A DNA stretch of 10,488 bases from an uncultured Campylobacter sp. (GTDB taxonomy: Bacteria; Campylobacterota; Campylobacteria; Campylobacterales; Campylobacteraceae). The translations under genes were made by a program, and so were the position numbers. Positions 1 to 7,182 of the stretch are shown piece after piece. The stretch covers positions 1-10,488 of the forward strand of contig NZ_CALIMW010000292.1 in assembly GCF_938045405.1 (NCBI RefSeq), read 5' to 3'. Each line of letters begins with the position of its first letter. Position 1 is the stretch's first letter. The notes beneath the pieces were generated by a model that saw only the letters and a list, made by a program, of their open reading frames with translations, ran no database searches and was not told the DNA's origin.

Positions 1-18
1 GTGCGAAACAGAATTGTG

Positions 19-24
19 ATTATA
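19..24 (-). promoter_or_regulatory. Possible leftward sigma70 -10 box
   Basis: The minus strand reads TATAAT here, followed by CACAATTC. It would drive a transcript leaving the left edge of the window, divergent from the DUF4149/ybgC pair. No -35 is evident, which is usual for Campylobacter promoters. The target gene lies outside the window, so this is only a candidate. Confidence 0.35.
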
Positions 25-300
25 CAAGAGCGATGCTTAAAGGGGGCTGAATAATCAAGAGAAATTTTAAAAAACGATTTGGAAAATTTTAAATTTTATA
101 ATGAAATTTTATGTTTAACACGCCTGAGACAAATTTCATCTCCAGCCTCCGTAAAAATTTTATAAATTTTGCAAACGACCGCATCCAAACTAAAAAATTT
201 GATTATATCGCGATATGCCGCAATTCGCGACCGCCGACCGCTCCCATTCGCCAAAAAATCCGCCTACAAAACGCTTAAGCGCGCGATTATAAGATTTCGC

Positions 301-306
301 TATAAT
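301..306 (+). promoter_or_regulatory. -10 box for the DUF4149/ybgC operon
   Basis: A perfect TATAAT lies in the context TTTCGCTATAATCACG, 41 bases before the start codon. No good -35 hexamer is visible, as is common in Campylobacter, where the region upstream of the -10 is a periodic AT-rich signal. The start codon at 348 is preceded by AAAAGGA (336-342), a good Shine-Dalgarno. Together these make it the likely promoter of the plus-strand pair. Confidence 0.65.
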
Positions 307-347
307 CACGTCCGATTTAAAATTTATCAAAATTTAAAAGGACTTTT

Positions 348-872
348 ATGCGCGCAATTTTTTCTATCTATATCTTCATCATCGCGGCCCTTATCGGCAT
401 CGAGCTCTCGCTCGGCGCACTCGTAGCACCCGTGGTATTTTTCCCGCAGCAGATTATCGGAGAGGGCGTGCTATCGCACTTTCAAAGCGGCAAGCTAATG
501 AGCGAGATCTTCGTAAAATACGGCGGCATCCTCATCGCAGTCTCGATCATCTGCCTCGTTTTTGAGATGATAAATTTCAATAACAACAAATCGCAATCCT
601 TTCGCTTGCGCCTTTCGACCCTGATGCTGACGCTCGTAAATATCATTTTAGCCCTACTTTTCGTGCTTTACTTTACCGACTACGTTATAAATGCCCAGAA
701 GATCGGTGTAGAAGCGACGACGACGCAGGAATTTGCCCAAATCCACGCGGCTAGCGAATGGTGCATGAAACTCATCATCGTGTTTCAAACGGTGCTGTTT
801 TTCGCAAAAATCCTCCCCGCCCTCGCCACAAAAAAGGCAGCACCGGAGCAAAGCGCAGCCGATGCAGATTAA
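348..872 (+). CDS. DUF4149-type four-helix membrane protein
   Basis: The product is a 174-residue inner-membrane protein of unknown function. Four hydrophobic segments are visible at about residues 4-28, 58-78, 90-112 and 139-158, with a charged, Ala-rich C-terminal tail. The first loop carries FQSGKLMSEIFVKYGG, the kind of F-x-S-G ... S-E-I-F element seen in proteins annotated DUF4149, and the length fits that family. The ATG at 348 is chosen because AAAAGGA lies 5 bases upstream and a TATAAT box lies further up. Its end overlaps the start of the thioesterase gene by 11 bases, so the two are probably co-transcribed and translationally coupled. No reaction can be assigned. The family name rests on recognising the pattern, not on a search. 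Confidence 0.8.
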   Translation: MRAIFSIYIFIIAALIGIELSLGALVAPVVFFPQQIIGEGVLSHFQSGKLMSEIFVKYGGILIAVSIICLVFEMINFNNNKSQSFRLRLSTLMLTLVNIILALLFVLYFTDYVINAQKIGVEATTTQEFAQIHAASEWCMKLIIVFQTVLFFAKILPALATKKAAPEQSAADAD

Positions 873-1257
873 AATTTACTACGAAGATACCGACGCGCAG
901 GGCATCGTGTATCACGCCAACTATATAAAATTTTGCGAGCGGGCGCGCAGCGAGGCACTTATGCAGGCAGGAGTGGACTTCGCGCGCGCGGACGCACACT
1001 TCGTAGTTAGCGAGCTTTGCGCTAAATTTCTCCGCCCCGCGCGCCTCGGCGATACGCTTGAAATTCGCACGAGCCTAGCCGCGCTCAAAAACGCCAGCGC
1101 CCTTTTGCGGCAAGAAATTTACAAGATCAAAGATATTAAAAACGTAGATTTCAGCGAGCTTTTATACGCGCAAGACGTAAAGATCGCCTTCGTAAAAGAC
1201 GGCAAGCCGATCAAATTTAGCGCCGAAATTTTAGAATTTTTCAAATCTTTGAGATAA
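862..1257 (+). CDS. ybgC: YbgC/FadM-type hotdog acyl-CoA thioesterase
   Basis: This 131-residue protein has the usual length of the YbgC branch of the 4-hydroxybenzoyl-CoA thioesterase (hotdog) family. The signature is at the N-terminus: YYEDTDAQGIVYHANY (residues 6-21), with catalytic Asp11 and the conserved His18, equivalent to Asp18 and His25 of E. coli YbgC. It continues into CERARSEAL. The remainder fits the beta-sheet core, including a FLRPARLGDTLEI strand-turn-strand. Family members hydrolyse acyl-CoA thioesters in the cytoplasm, and in many proteobacteria ybgC sits beside tol-pal. Here no tol-pal genes follow; the partner is the DUF4149 gene, which it overlaps by 11 bases. The closest GGAG is about 12 bases from the ATG, so translation probably depends on coupling. 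The true substrate is not known from sequence. Confidence 0.88.
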   Translation: MQIKIYYEDTDAQGIVYHANYIKFCERARSEALMQAGVDFARADAHFVVSELCAKFLRPARLGDTLEIRTSLAALKNASALLRQEIYKIKDIKNVDFSELLYAQDVKIAFVKDGKPIKFSAEILEFFKSLR

Positions 1258-1559
1258 ATTTATTTCGCGGGTTCAAATTTGACCTAGTCGCGTGGTGAAA
1301 ACATAGCACAGACCGGCTTTTCGGCATAAAATCCAAAAATACGCAGAGCTCTTGGACGGTAATAAAATTTGCGAGCTTAGTAAAATTTTACGACATAGAA
1401 TTTCGCTCGGCGTTAAGGTTTAAATTTAACGCTACGCCGCGACATAAACCCCTCACGCGCCCCGAGATAGCCAGATAGAAAACAAAATTTGAAATATCGA
1501 AATTTTGCAATGGCGTTAAATTTTACCTTGCCCCGCCGCTTTATGAAATTTTCTCGCTT
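1258..1559. other. Gene-free spacer between convergent transcripts
   Basis: No credible coding frame is seen. The tract is full of AAATTT/AAAATTTT words. A 7-bp inverted repeat (GCGTTAA at 1410-1416 and TTAACGC at 1426-1432, 9-base loop) is the only clear dyad. It has no following T-run on either strand, so I do not call it a terminator. The ybgC transcript enters from the left and the prmC/glycosylase operon from the right, so transcription should end somewhere here. Confidence 0.5.
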
Positions 1560-1751
1560 TTAAATTTGAACTCGCCGCGGTTCGAATCTGTGTTTTGCCT
1601 CGCCAAATCCCGCTCGTCCGCAAAATTTAAGCAGGTCAAACTCGCCCGCGATCTCATCCGCATAGGCGCAATCCACAAACTAGGCGCCCGCGCAAAAAGC
1701 CGCGCGCAAAATCAAAATAGCGCGCAAAGAAAGCGCCAAAATGCGCCTCAC
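1560..1751 (-). pseudogene. Broken small frame with a prmC-like block
   Basis: This minus-strand frame opens with a GTG that overlaps the glycosylase stop codon (GTGA). It reads a positively charged, then hydrophobic, signal-peptide-like N-terminus (MRRILALSLRAILIL...), meets an in-frame TAG at 1680-1682, and then continues open for 39 codons to a TAA at 1560-1562. Just after the TAG it encodes FVDCAYADEIAGEFDL, almost the same as residues 158-173 of the PrmC upstream (FVHCAYADEIAGEFDL). The DNA differences between the two blocks are nearly all at third codon positions. I read it as a decayed small gene or a duplicated prmC fragment fused to unrelated sequence. I do not recognise the rest (LKFCGRAGFGEAKHRF...). 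A non-coding origin remains possible. Confidence 0.4.
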
Positions 1752-2404
1752 AGCAGTCCTTTTATCTTTTGTAGATCCTCTTTGAAAAGCTCCGCTTTGC
1801 TCGGATTTTGCGCGATGAATGCGGGATCGAAGCTCGGCACGAAGCTGATGCCGCCCTCGTTAAAGACCGAGCCGTGCAGCACGTCCATGCCCGCCAAATC
1901 GCCGTTTCGCAGCACGATTTTGCAGCAGAGCTCCCCTAGGCAAAGCACGACTTTGGGTTTTAAAATTTTGATCTCATCAGTCAGATAGGGCGCGCATTTT
2001 AAGATCATTTCCGAGTTTACGCGCCTATTTTGCGGCACCGCGCACCTTATCAAAAAGCTAAAATAAATTTCTTCCGGCGCGCAAATTTGATCTAGCGCCG
2101 CTGCTACTTCAGCTTCCAAACTGCCGCCAAGACCCTCGCTAGCGCCCGGCGCAAGAGCTACGATCATAAGTTTTACGCCCGCGGGAGCTTTAAAATTTTT
2201 GATAGTTTTGAAATTTTTAAAATTTTGCTCGCTAGAGCTCGTGCGCGTTTTAGCAAGCTCGCAGAGATTGCACTCGGCGGTAGCGGATTTTAGCGCGTCC
2301 AGCGCCTTGGAAAATCGCGCGCCGCCGCTTAAAATTTCAGCGCTTACGTAGCGGTAGCCGAACGCTTTGTAATAAAGCAGTCTGCGTAGTTGCGAGCTTT
2401 GCAC
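1748..2404 (-). CDS. Divergent family-4-like uracil-DNA glycosylase
   Basis: This 218-residue protein has the layout of the Fe-S (family 4/5) uracil-DNA glycosylases, which remove uracil from DNA. Four cysteines stand where the 4Fe-4S ligands belong: Cys45 and Cys48 (ECNLCELAKTR), Cys121 (IRCAVPQNR) and Cys137 (LKCAPYL). The core strand IVALAPGASE (residues 81-90) corresponds to the family's GEAPGxxE motif but has Leu in place of the first Glu, with Glu90 kept. The C-terminal motif, usually HPA after a Pro-Thr, reads PSFDPAF (190-196), so the active-site His is Asp193. Asn126 (PQNR) is retained. The GTG start at 2404 lies 7 bases after the prmC stop, making this the last gene of the operon. 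A region at about 56-75 is Lys/Phe/Asn-rich and looks like an insertion. The fold assignment is good; uracil excision activity is uncertain. Confidence 0.75.
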   Translation of the reverse strand: MQSSQLRRLLYYKAFGYRYVSAEILSGGARFSKALDALKSATAECNLCELAKTRTSSSEQNFKNFKTIKNFKAPAGVKLMIVALAPGASEGLGGSLEAEVAAALDQICAPEEIYFSFLIRCAVPQNRRVNSEMILKCAPYLTDEIKILKPKVVLCLGELCCKIVLRNGDLAGMDVLHGSVFNEGGISFVPSFDPAFIAQNPSKAELFKEDLQKIKGLL

Positions 2405-2411
2405 GGCGCGC

Positions 2412-3212
2412 CTACGATCTGTTTAAATTTCGCGCGACGAATCCGCGATCAAACTGCGCCAAATCTTTGTAAAATTCCGCCCTAAAGCCCTGCTCGCGCA
2501 AAAACGCCGATAGGCTCTGCTTTTGATCGTAACCCATCTCGCAGGCTAGAAATTTTGCGCGCCGTGCGGCGATCAGCACGATGCGTTTTAAAATTTCATC
2601 CCCCCTCTCGCCGCCAAACAGCGCCTGTTTCGGCTCTTGCAGCACGCGCGCGTCCAATGCGTAGGAGTTTGCGATGTAGGGCGGATTTGAGACGATGAGA
2701 TCAAACTCGCCCGCGATCTCATCTGCGTAGGCGCAGTGTACGAACTCGACGTCCGCGCCCAAATTTGAGGCATTTACGCGCGCCATCTCAAGCGCATCCG
2801 CGCTGATGTCGCTAGCCGTAATGCGGCAAGAAGGAAGGAGTTTTTTTAAGCAGATAGCGATTATGCCGCTGCCCGTACCGATCTCGCAAATGCGCGGCTC
2901 ACCCAAGCTCTGCGCCAAAGCAAGTGCTTTTTTCACCAAAATTTCGGTCTCGCAGCGCGGTATCAGCACCCGCTCGTCGACGTAAAATTTAAAGCCCATA
3001 AACTCGCAGCTTTGCGTGATGTATTCAAGCGGGCGGCCGTCTTTGAACTCGGCTATCTTGGCGCGAAATTCCGCTTCATGCGCGAGCTCCTCCGAGCATT
3101 TTAGCACGAGCTGCTCATCGCTAAGTCGCTCGCAAAGCTTTAAAATTTCGCGCGCGACGTATTTTGAGCCGCACTGCCCCAAGCCCCATCTTAGCGCCTC
3201 AGCGATCCTCAT
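2412..3212 (-). CDS. prmC: Release-factor glutamine methyltransferase PrmC (HemK)
   Basis: PrmC methylates the glutamine of the GGQ loop of peptide-chain release factors RF1 and RF2, using S-adenosylmethionine. The 266-residue product has the family's parts in order. There is an N-terminal helical domain, then the linker RPLEYITQSCEFMGFKFYVD and LIPRCETE (about 60-90). Next is the SAM-binding motif EIGTGSGIIA (about 110-119), then the catalytic NPPY in IVSNPPYIANS (about 173-183). The ATG at 3212 is preferred over the TTG directly before it because AGAGAG lies only 4-9 bases upstream of the ATG. The gene overlaps the end of the M48 protease gene by 14 bases, and the glycosylase follows 7 bases after its stop, so it is mid-operon. 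A stretch of this gene (2697-2744) recurs in the broken frame at 1632-1679. Confidence 0.93.
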   Translation of the reverse strand: MRIAEALRWGLGQCGSKYVAREILKLCERLSDEQLVLKCSEELAHEAEFRAKIAEFKDGRPLEYITQSCEFMGFKFYVDERVLIPRCETEILVKKALALAQSLGEPRICEIGTGSGIIAICLKKLLPSCRITASDISADALEMARVNASNLGADVEFVHCAYADEIAGEFDLIVSNPPYIANSYALDARVLQEPKQALFGGERGDEILKRIVLIAARRAKFLACEMGYDQKQSLSAFLREQGFRAEFYKDLAQFDRGFVARNLNRS

Positions 3213-4407
3213 CAAGCTCTCTTATGCGCTCATACAGGCTCGGGTGCGAATGATACACCGCGGCGTAAATTTTATGAGCGAGCGGAAACGCCTTGTTTTC
3301 GCTACCCAGCTTCTTTAGCGCGCCGATCATGCTCTTTTTATCCTGCATGCTCGCGCCATGCCGGTCCGCGCTAAATTCGTGCATGCGGCTAATCTTGGAG
3401 ATTACGGGCTCAAAAAACGCATGCAAAATCGGCGCAAACAAAATCATAAAAACCAGTGTCGCGCCGCCGTCTGCGTTAAGTCCTAGCGCGCTAAATACAC
3501 CCCCAGGAAGGTTTCCGAATACCGCAAACGTCGCGCCCAAAAGTACGAAGCTAAGCGCTAAGCCTTTCAAAATGTCGCCGTGTTTGAAATGCCCGAGCTC
3601 GTGCCCTAAAACGGCTAAAATTTCATCCTCGCTAAGTTTGTCTATGAGCGTGTCGAAAAGCACGACCTTTTTCGTCGCGCCGAAGCCGCCGAAATAGGCG
3701 TTTAGGCGCTTGTCGCGCTTGCTCGCGTCGATCGTAAAAACGCCGCTACTTTTAAAGCCGCAGCGCTGCAAAAGCCCCTCTATGCGCTCTTTTAGCTCGC
3801 CATGCTCTAGCGGCTGCATCTTATTAAACAGCGGCGCGATAACGGTCGGATAAATTAAATTTATCAGCAAAACTACGCCGAAGCTTAGCAGAAAGCCCCA
3901 GACCCACCAGTGCGCGCCTAAGCTCTGCACACAAAAAACGAGCGCAGAGGCTACTGCAAAGCCGAAAACCAGCGTGAGTATGAGCGATTTTAGCGCGTCT
4001 TTTACGAAAACGGCGGGCGTTATCGTGGAAAAGCCTAGGCGTCTGTCTTTTACGAAGGTTTTGTAAATTTCAAGCGGAAGCGATATCGCGCCACCGATGA
4101 TTAAAAACGCAGTTACAAAGCAGCTTCCCGCCAAAATCCCGTCGCCAGCTAGATCATATATCGCGCGCTGTAACGCGCCCGCGCCCGCAAGTATCCAAAT
4201 AAGCGCCACCGCAAACGAAAAGCAGTGCGAAAATATATTAAATTTTAAATTTACCGCACCGACCTCGCCCGCCTTGCGATAATCCTCCTCGCTAAGCACC
4301 ACCGCAGGCTCTTTTAGCTTGGCGCGAATGAAGCTTAGCTCAAGCAGATCGAGCGAAATTTTATAAATCGTGTAAAGCGCGTATAAAAAGATCAAAAACC
4401 AAACCAT
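3199..4407 (-). CDS. M48 (Ste24-type) membrane zinc endopeptidase
   Basis: This 402-residue polytopic membrane metalloprotease is related to CAAX prenyl protease 1 (Ste24). The zinc site is clear: HELGH at residues 269-273, and EFSAD at 344-348, which supplies the third ligand Glu. Hydrophobic segments lie at about 1-20, 57-80, 90-112, 140-162, 168-190, 283-305 and 315-333. The C-terminal HSHPSLYERIREL (386-398) is the usual end of the family, and the length matches. Bacteria lack protein prenylation, so the bacterial homologues are thought to act in membrane protein quality control; that role is inferred for this one. The ATG at 4407 lies 5 bases after the uup stop, and the end overlaps prmC, so it belongs to the same operon. 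Its Shine-Dalgarno is weak (AAAGTAGG), consistent with coupling. Confidence 0.92.
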   Translation of the reverse strand: MVWFLIFLYALYTIYKISLDLLELSFIRAKLKEPAVVLSEEDYRKAGEVGAVNLKFNIFSHCFSFAVALIWILAGAGALQRAIYDLAGDGILAGSCFVTAFLIIGGAISLPLEIYKTFVKDRRLGFSTITPAVFVKDALKSLILTLVFGFAVASALVFCVQSLGAHWWVWGFLLSFGVVLLINLIYPTVIAPLFNKMQPLEHGELKERIEGLLQRCGFKSSGVFTIDASKRDKRLNAYFGGFGATKKVVLFDTLIDKLSEDEILAVLGHELGHFKHGDILKGLALSFVLLGATFAVFGNLPGGVFSALGLNADGGATLVFMILFAPILHAFFEPVISKISRMHEFSADRHGASMQDKKSMIGALKKLGSENKAFPLAHKIYAAVYHSHPSLYERIRELDEDR

Positions 4408-4412
4408 CGCGC

Positions 4413-6365
4413 CTACTTTAGGCTCTCGGCGAGCGAAAGCACTTCGTAATATTCATTTTCCATACTGTTTAACGTTCCTCTTTTTTCTTCAAGTTCTTCA
4501 AAAAGCCCCTGCATCCCGAGCTTTTGATAAATTTCAGGGGTCGAAAGCGCGTGATTTAGCTCCTTTATACGCGCCTCGATAGCCTCGATTTTAGCGGGAT
4601 ACTCCTCTAAAATTTTATTCTGTTTGTAGCTAAGCTTCGCGGCGCTCGTTTTTTCCTTTTTATTTTCGCGGCCGCCTTCGTCCGCGCTCGCGCCCGCGCC
4701 CGCGTCGGCCTCGATCTGATCAATCTCCGCCATCTCGTCTTCAAACTCCAGATACTGCGAATAGGGCATTTGAATTTGATCGATAACGCCGTTTTTTTCA
4801 AAAACCCAAAGCTTATTCGTGATCTTATCGATGAAATAGCGATCGTGGCTTACGATGATTACCGCGCCTTCGAAGCTTAACAGGTAGTCCTCCAAAATAT
4901 TGATCGTCGCGATATCAAGATCGTTCGTCGGCTCGTCCAAGATCAGGCAATCGTACTGCTCGGTAAAGAGCTTGGCAAGCGCCAGACGGTTCTTTTCGCC
5001 GCCGCTAAGCACGCCCACGGGCTTATCTAAAAACTCCTTCGGAAACAAGAAATTTTTCAAATACCCGTATACGTGCATGTAGCTGCCGCGGACGCTTATG
5101 TGATCGCCGCCGTTGGGACAGAAAATTTCGATTATGCTTTTATCGTCCGTGATGCCGCTGCGGGTCTGATCGAAGTAGCCGATCCTGATCTCGCCGCGTT
5201 TGATCTCGCCCGCATCGATCTTACTGCGACCGAGTAGAATTTTAAGCAGAGTGCTTTTGCCCGCGCCGTTAGCGCCTACGATGCCGATACGCTCGCCCTG
5301 CAAAACCCGCGCCGAAAAGCCCTTAAAAAGCACCTTGCCATTTAAAATTTTACCGATATTCGTGCATTCAAAAAGCATCTTTTTGCGATTGTCGCCGCCC
5401 GTGCCGTTAAAGCCCCTGCTTGCGCGCTCCAGCTCGAGCCGCACGCGACGGATCGCGCCCGGGTTTTTCTTCGCATCCTGCCTCATCTGCATGATGCGCG
5501 CCTTGCGCCCTTCGTTGCGCTTTAGGCGCGCTTTTACGCCGCGGTGCAGCCACTCCTCCTCGGCGCGCAGCTGTTTAAGCAGCGTCTCGTGGGACTTTTC
5601 GAGCGAAGCAAGCATCTCTTGCTTGCGCCTCAGATAGTTCTCATATCCGCCGTCGAAATTTGAAATTTTACCCTCTTCGATCTCGATACTGCGCGTCGCC
5701 AAGCGGTCGATGAAGTAGCGATCGTGGCTGATAAAAACGATCGTCTGCTTCGAGCTAAGCAGCATCTCCTCTAGAAATTTCACCATATAGACGTCGAGGT
5801 GGTTCGTGGGCTCGTCCAGCAGCAGCACATCGGGCTTTTTAAGCACCAGCGCGCCCAGCGCCACGCGACGAATTTCGCCGCCGCTAAGCGTACAGACGGA
5901 GCGGTTTTCATAAATTTTAAGCCCGAAATTTTGCAGCACCTGCTCGATCTTATTGTCGATCTGCCAGCCGTCCTTGGCCTCGATAAATTTAATCAATTCG
6001 TCTTGGCGCGCCAAAAGCTCCTTGTTTTCGGGCTGCGCGGCGATTTTGCTCGAGATCGCGTCGTATTCGCTAAGGGCGGCGTAAATTTCAGCTAGCTCCC
6101 TTCGCAGCGCGTCTTTGACCGAGAGATTTTCGTTAAATTTAGGCGTTTGAGCGAGCATCTGGATGTTTAGCCCGTTTTGAGTGATCACGCGTCCCTCGTC
6201 AATCTCGCACAGACCTGCAATTATCTTCATCAGCGTGGACTTGCCGCCGCCGTTTTTGCCGATCACGGCGACGCGCTCGTTAGCGTCCAGTGCGAAATTT
6301 ACGCCGTCTAAAACGACGTGAGAGCCGAATTTTTTCGTAACATCGATAAGCTCGATCAAAGCCAA
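4413..6365 (-). CDS. uup: ABC-F family ATPase, Uup-like
   Basis: This 650-residue soluble protein has two ABC ATPase domains and no membrane segments. Domain 1 has Walker A GKNGGGKS (36-43), signature LSGGE (160-164) and Walker B LLLDEP (181-186). The charged inter-domain linker at about 245-330 includes EEWLHRGVKARLKRNEGRKAR, which is typical of Uup. Domain 2 has Walker A GANGAGKS (364-371), LSGGE (453-457) and LILDEP (474-479). A low-complexity Ala/Gly/Glu spacer (about 551-572) leads to a C-terminal coiled coil (about 578-645), the DNA-binding or ribosome-binding arm of Uup. ABC-F proteins act on the ribosome; Uup also affects transposon excision and ribosome assembly in E. coli. The start is TTG: AGAGGAA lies 7 bases upstream and no ATG fits as well. 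It is the first gene of the four-gene minus-strand operon. Assignment to Uup rather than another ABC-F branch rests on the linker and coiled coil. Confidence 0.9.
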   Translation of the reverse strand: MALIELIDVTKKFGSHVVLDGVNFALDANERVAVIGKNGGGKSTLMKIIAGLCEIDEGRVITQNGLNIQMLAQTPKFNENLSVKDALRRELAEIYAALSEYDAISSKIAAQPENKELLARQDELIKFIEAKDGWQIDNKIEQVLQNFGLKIYENRSVCTLSGGEIRRVALGALVLKKPDVLLLDEPTNHLDVYMVKFLEEMLLSSKQTIVFISHDRYFIDRLATRSIEIEEGKISNFDGGYENYLRRKQEMLASLEKSHETLLKQLRAEEEWLHRGVKARLKRNEGRKARIMQMRQDAKKNPGAIRRVRLELERASRGFNGTGGDNRKKMLFECTNIGKILNGKVLFKGFSARVLQGERIGIVGANGAGKSTLLKILLGRSKIDAGEIKRGEIRIGYFDQTRSGITDDKSIIEIFCPNGGDHISVRGSYMHVYGYLKNFLFPKEFLDKPVGVLSGGEKNRLALAKLFTEQYDCLILDEPTNDLDIATINILEDYLLSFEGAVIIVSHDRYFIDKITNKLWVFEKNGVIDQIQMPYSQYLEFEDEMAEIDQIEADAGAGASADEGGRENKKEKTSAAKLSYKQNKILEEYPAKIEAIEARIKELNHALSTPEIYQKLGMQGLFEELEEKRGTLNSMENEYYEVLSLAESLK

Positions 6366-6444
6366 TTTTAAGTTCCTCTAGTGTTAAATTTGATGATTTT
6401 ACACAAAATTCTATTAAATTTTAATAACTTTTAAAGGTTTAGCG
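6366..6444. promoter_or_regulatory. Divergent promoter region uup / alpha-beta hydrolase
   Basis: These 79 AT-rich bases lie between two diverging genes. On the minus strand, TAAAAT at 6401-6396 (context GTGTAAAATC) is a plausible -10 for the uup operon, followed by AGAGGAA (6379-6373) in front of the TTG start. On the plus strand, AAAGG (6433-6437) sits 7 bases before the hydrolase ATG, and TATTAA (6412-6417) is a weak -10 candidate. The two promoters would overlap, so mutual interference is possible. Confidence 0.5.
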
Positions 6445-7182
6445 ATGCAAAGTTTGGAATTTGACGGCCTGCGCGTAGAAATTTTCGCCCCGCACGCGCC
6501 GTCTTTTGCGCCTGCGCCCTCCTTTGCAAAAGAGGTCGCGTCCGCACCGCCGATCATCTACCTGCACGCCTTGGACTTTTGCGCGGATAGCGTGGGCGAA
6601 ATTTACGAGCTCGTCTCGCGACAAAGCGGCGCGGATTTCGTGCCTGCGGCGATCTATCTAAGCGAGGCGCAGTGGGGTGATAAGCTTAGCCCGTGGGCGG
6701 CAAAATCGCCGTTTAAGGGGGTGCGCGATTTCGCAGGCGGCGGCACGGCGCACTTGGAAAAATTTACAGACAAGCTGATCCCGCGTATCGAGCGGCACGT
6801 ATTCGGCGCGGGCAAACCTGCGTGGCGAGCGTGCGCGGGATACTCGCTGGCGGGGCTTTTTAGTGCGTATGCGGCGTTTGCAAGCGATAAATTTCAAAAG
6901 ATCGCCTGCGTCTCGGCGTCGTTTTGGTTCGGCGGATTTGACGCCTTCGTCGCCGCGCACTCGCCGCAAAGGGGGCTGGCGCACGTCTACGCGTCCTTGG
7001 GCGAGGCCGAGATGAACCCGAAAAATCCGCGCGGAGCACTCTGCGACGAGACGGCGCGAAATTTTATCGCCAAATGCCGCAGTGCGGGCGCTAAAGCGGA
7101 GTTTGAGCAAAATCCGGGCGGGCATATGCAAGATGAGATCGCAAGAATTTCAAAAGCACTTTTAAGCCTCGTAAATTCCTAA
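6445..7182 (+). CDS. Alpha/beta hydrolase-fold putative esterase
   Basis: This 245-residue cytoplasmic protein has no signal peptide. The nucleophile elbow is G-Y-S-L-A-G at residues 132-137, with Ser134 as likely nucleophile. It lies after a beta strand and before the helix LFSAYAAF, as in the Fes/IroE/esterase-D branch of the fold. His227 (GGHMQDE) is the probable catalytic His. The acid is likely Glu187 or Glu189, in SLGEAEMNPKN, where that branch often has a G-x-x-E element. The N-terminal part is short and Ala/Pro-rich (15-36). The Fes/IroE relatives cleave ester bonds in ferric enterobactin and similar siderophores, but no iron-uptake gene is nearby, so the substrate is unknown. The ATG at 6445 has AAAGG 7 bases upstream. 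It is a single gene, divergent from uup. Confidence 0.8.
   Translation: MQSLEFDGLRVEIFAPHAPSFAPAPSFAKEVASAPPIIYLHALDFCADSVGEIYELVSRQSGADFVPAAIYLSEAQWGDKLSPWAAKSPFKGVRDFAGGGTAHLEKFTDKLIPRIERHVFGAGKPAWRACAGYSLAGLFSAYAAFASDKFQKIACVSASFWFGGFDAFVAAHSPQRGLAHVYASLGEAEMNPKNPRGALCDETARNFIAKCRSAGAKAEFEQNPGGHMQDEIARISKALLSLVNS

Larger units (their letters stand above)
1..347. other. Gene-free leader region
   Basis: This is AT-rich spacer with no credible protein of useful length. A 55-codon frame (111-278) starts 8 bases after a TATAAT (97-102) but has no ribosome binding site, so it is not called as a gene. The longer frame opening at 169 runs through the true start of the next gene in another frame and is taken as a shadow. 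The right part holds the promoter of the DUF4149 gene. Confidence 0.6.

Noticed and set aside
169..426. 85-codon plus-strand frame opening with TTG before the DUF4149 gene
   Set aside because: It lacks a Shine-Dalgarno and overlaps the well-supported start of the DUF4149 gene (AAAAGGA plus ATG) in another frame.
1410..1432. Inverted repeat GCGTTAA...TTAACGC as a terminator
   Set aside because: The stem is only 7 bp, AT-rich at its top, and no T-run follows on either strand.
1566..1988. 140-codon plus-strand frame across the gap and the glycosylase gene
   Set aside because: It runs antisense over the conserved glycosylase C-terminus, has no ribosome binding site, and gives a Ser/Lys/Arg-rich product without recognisable motifs.
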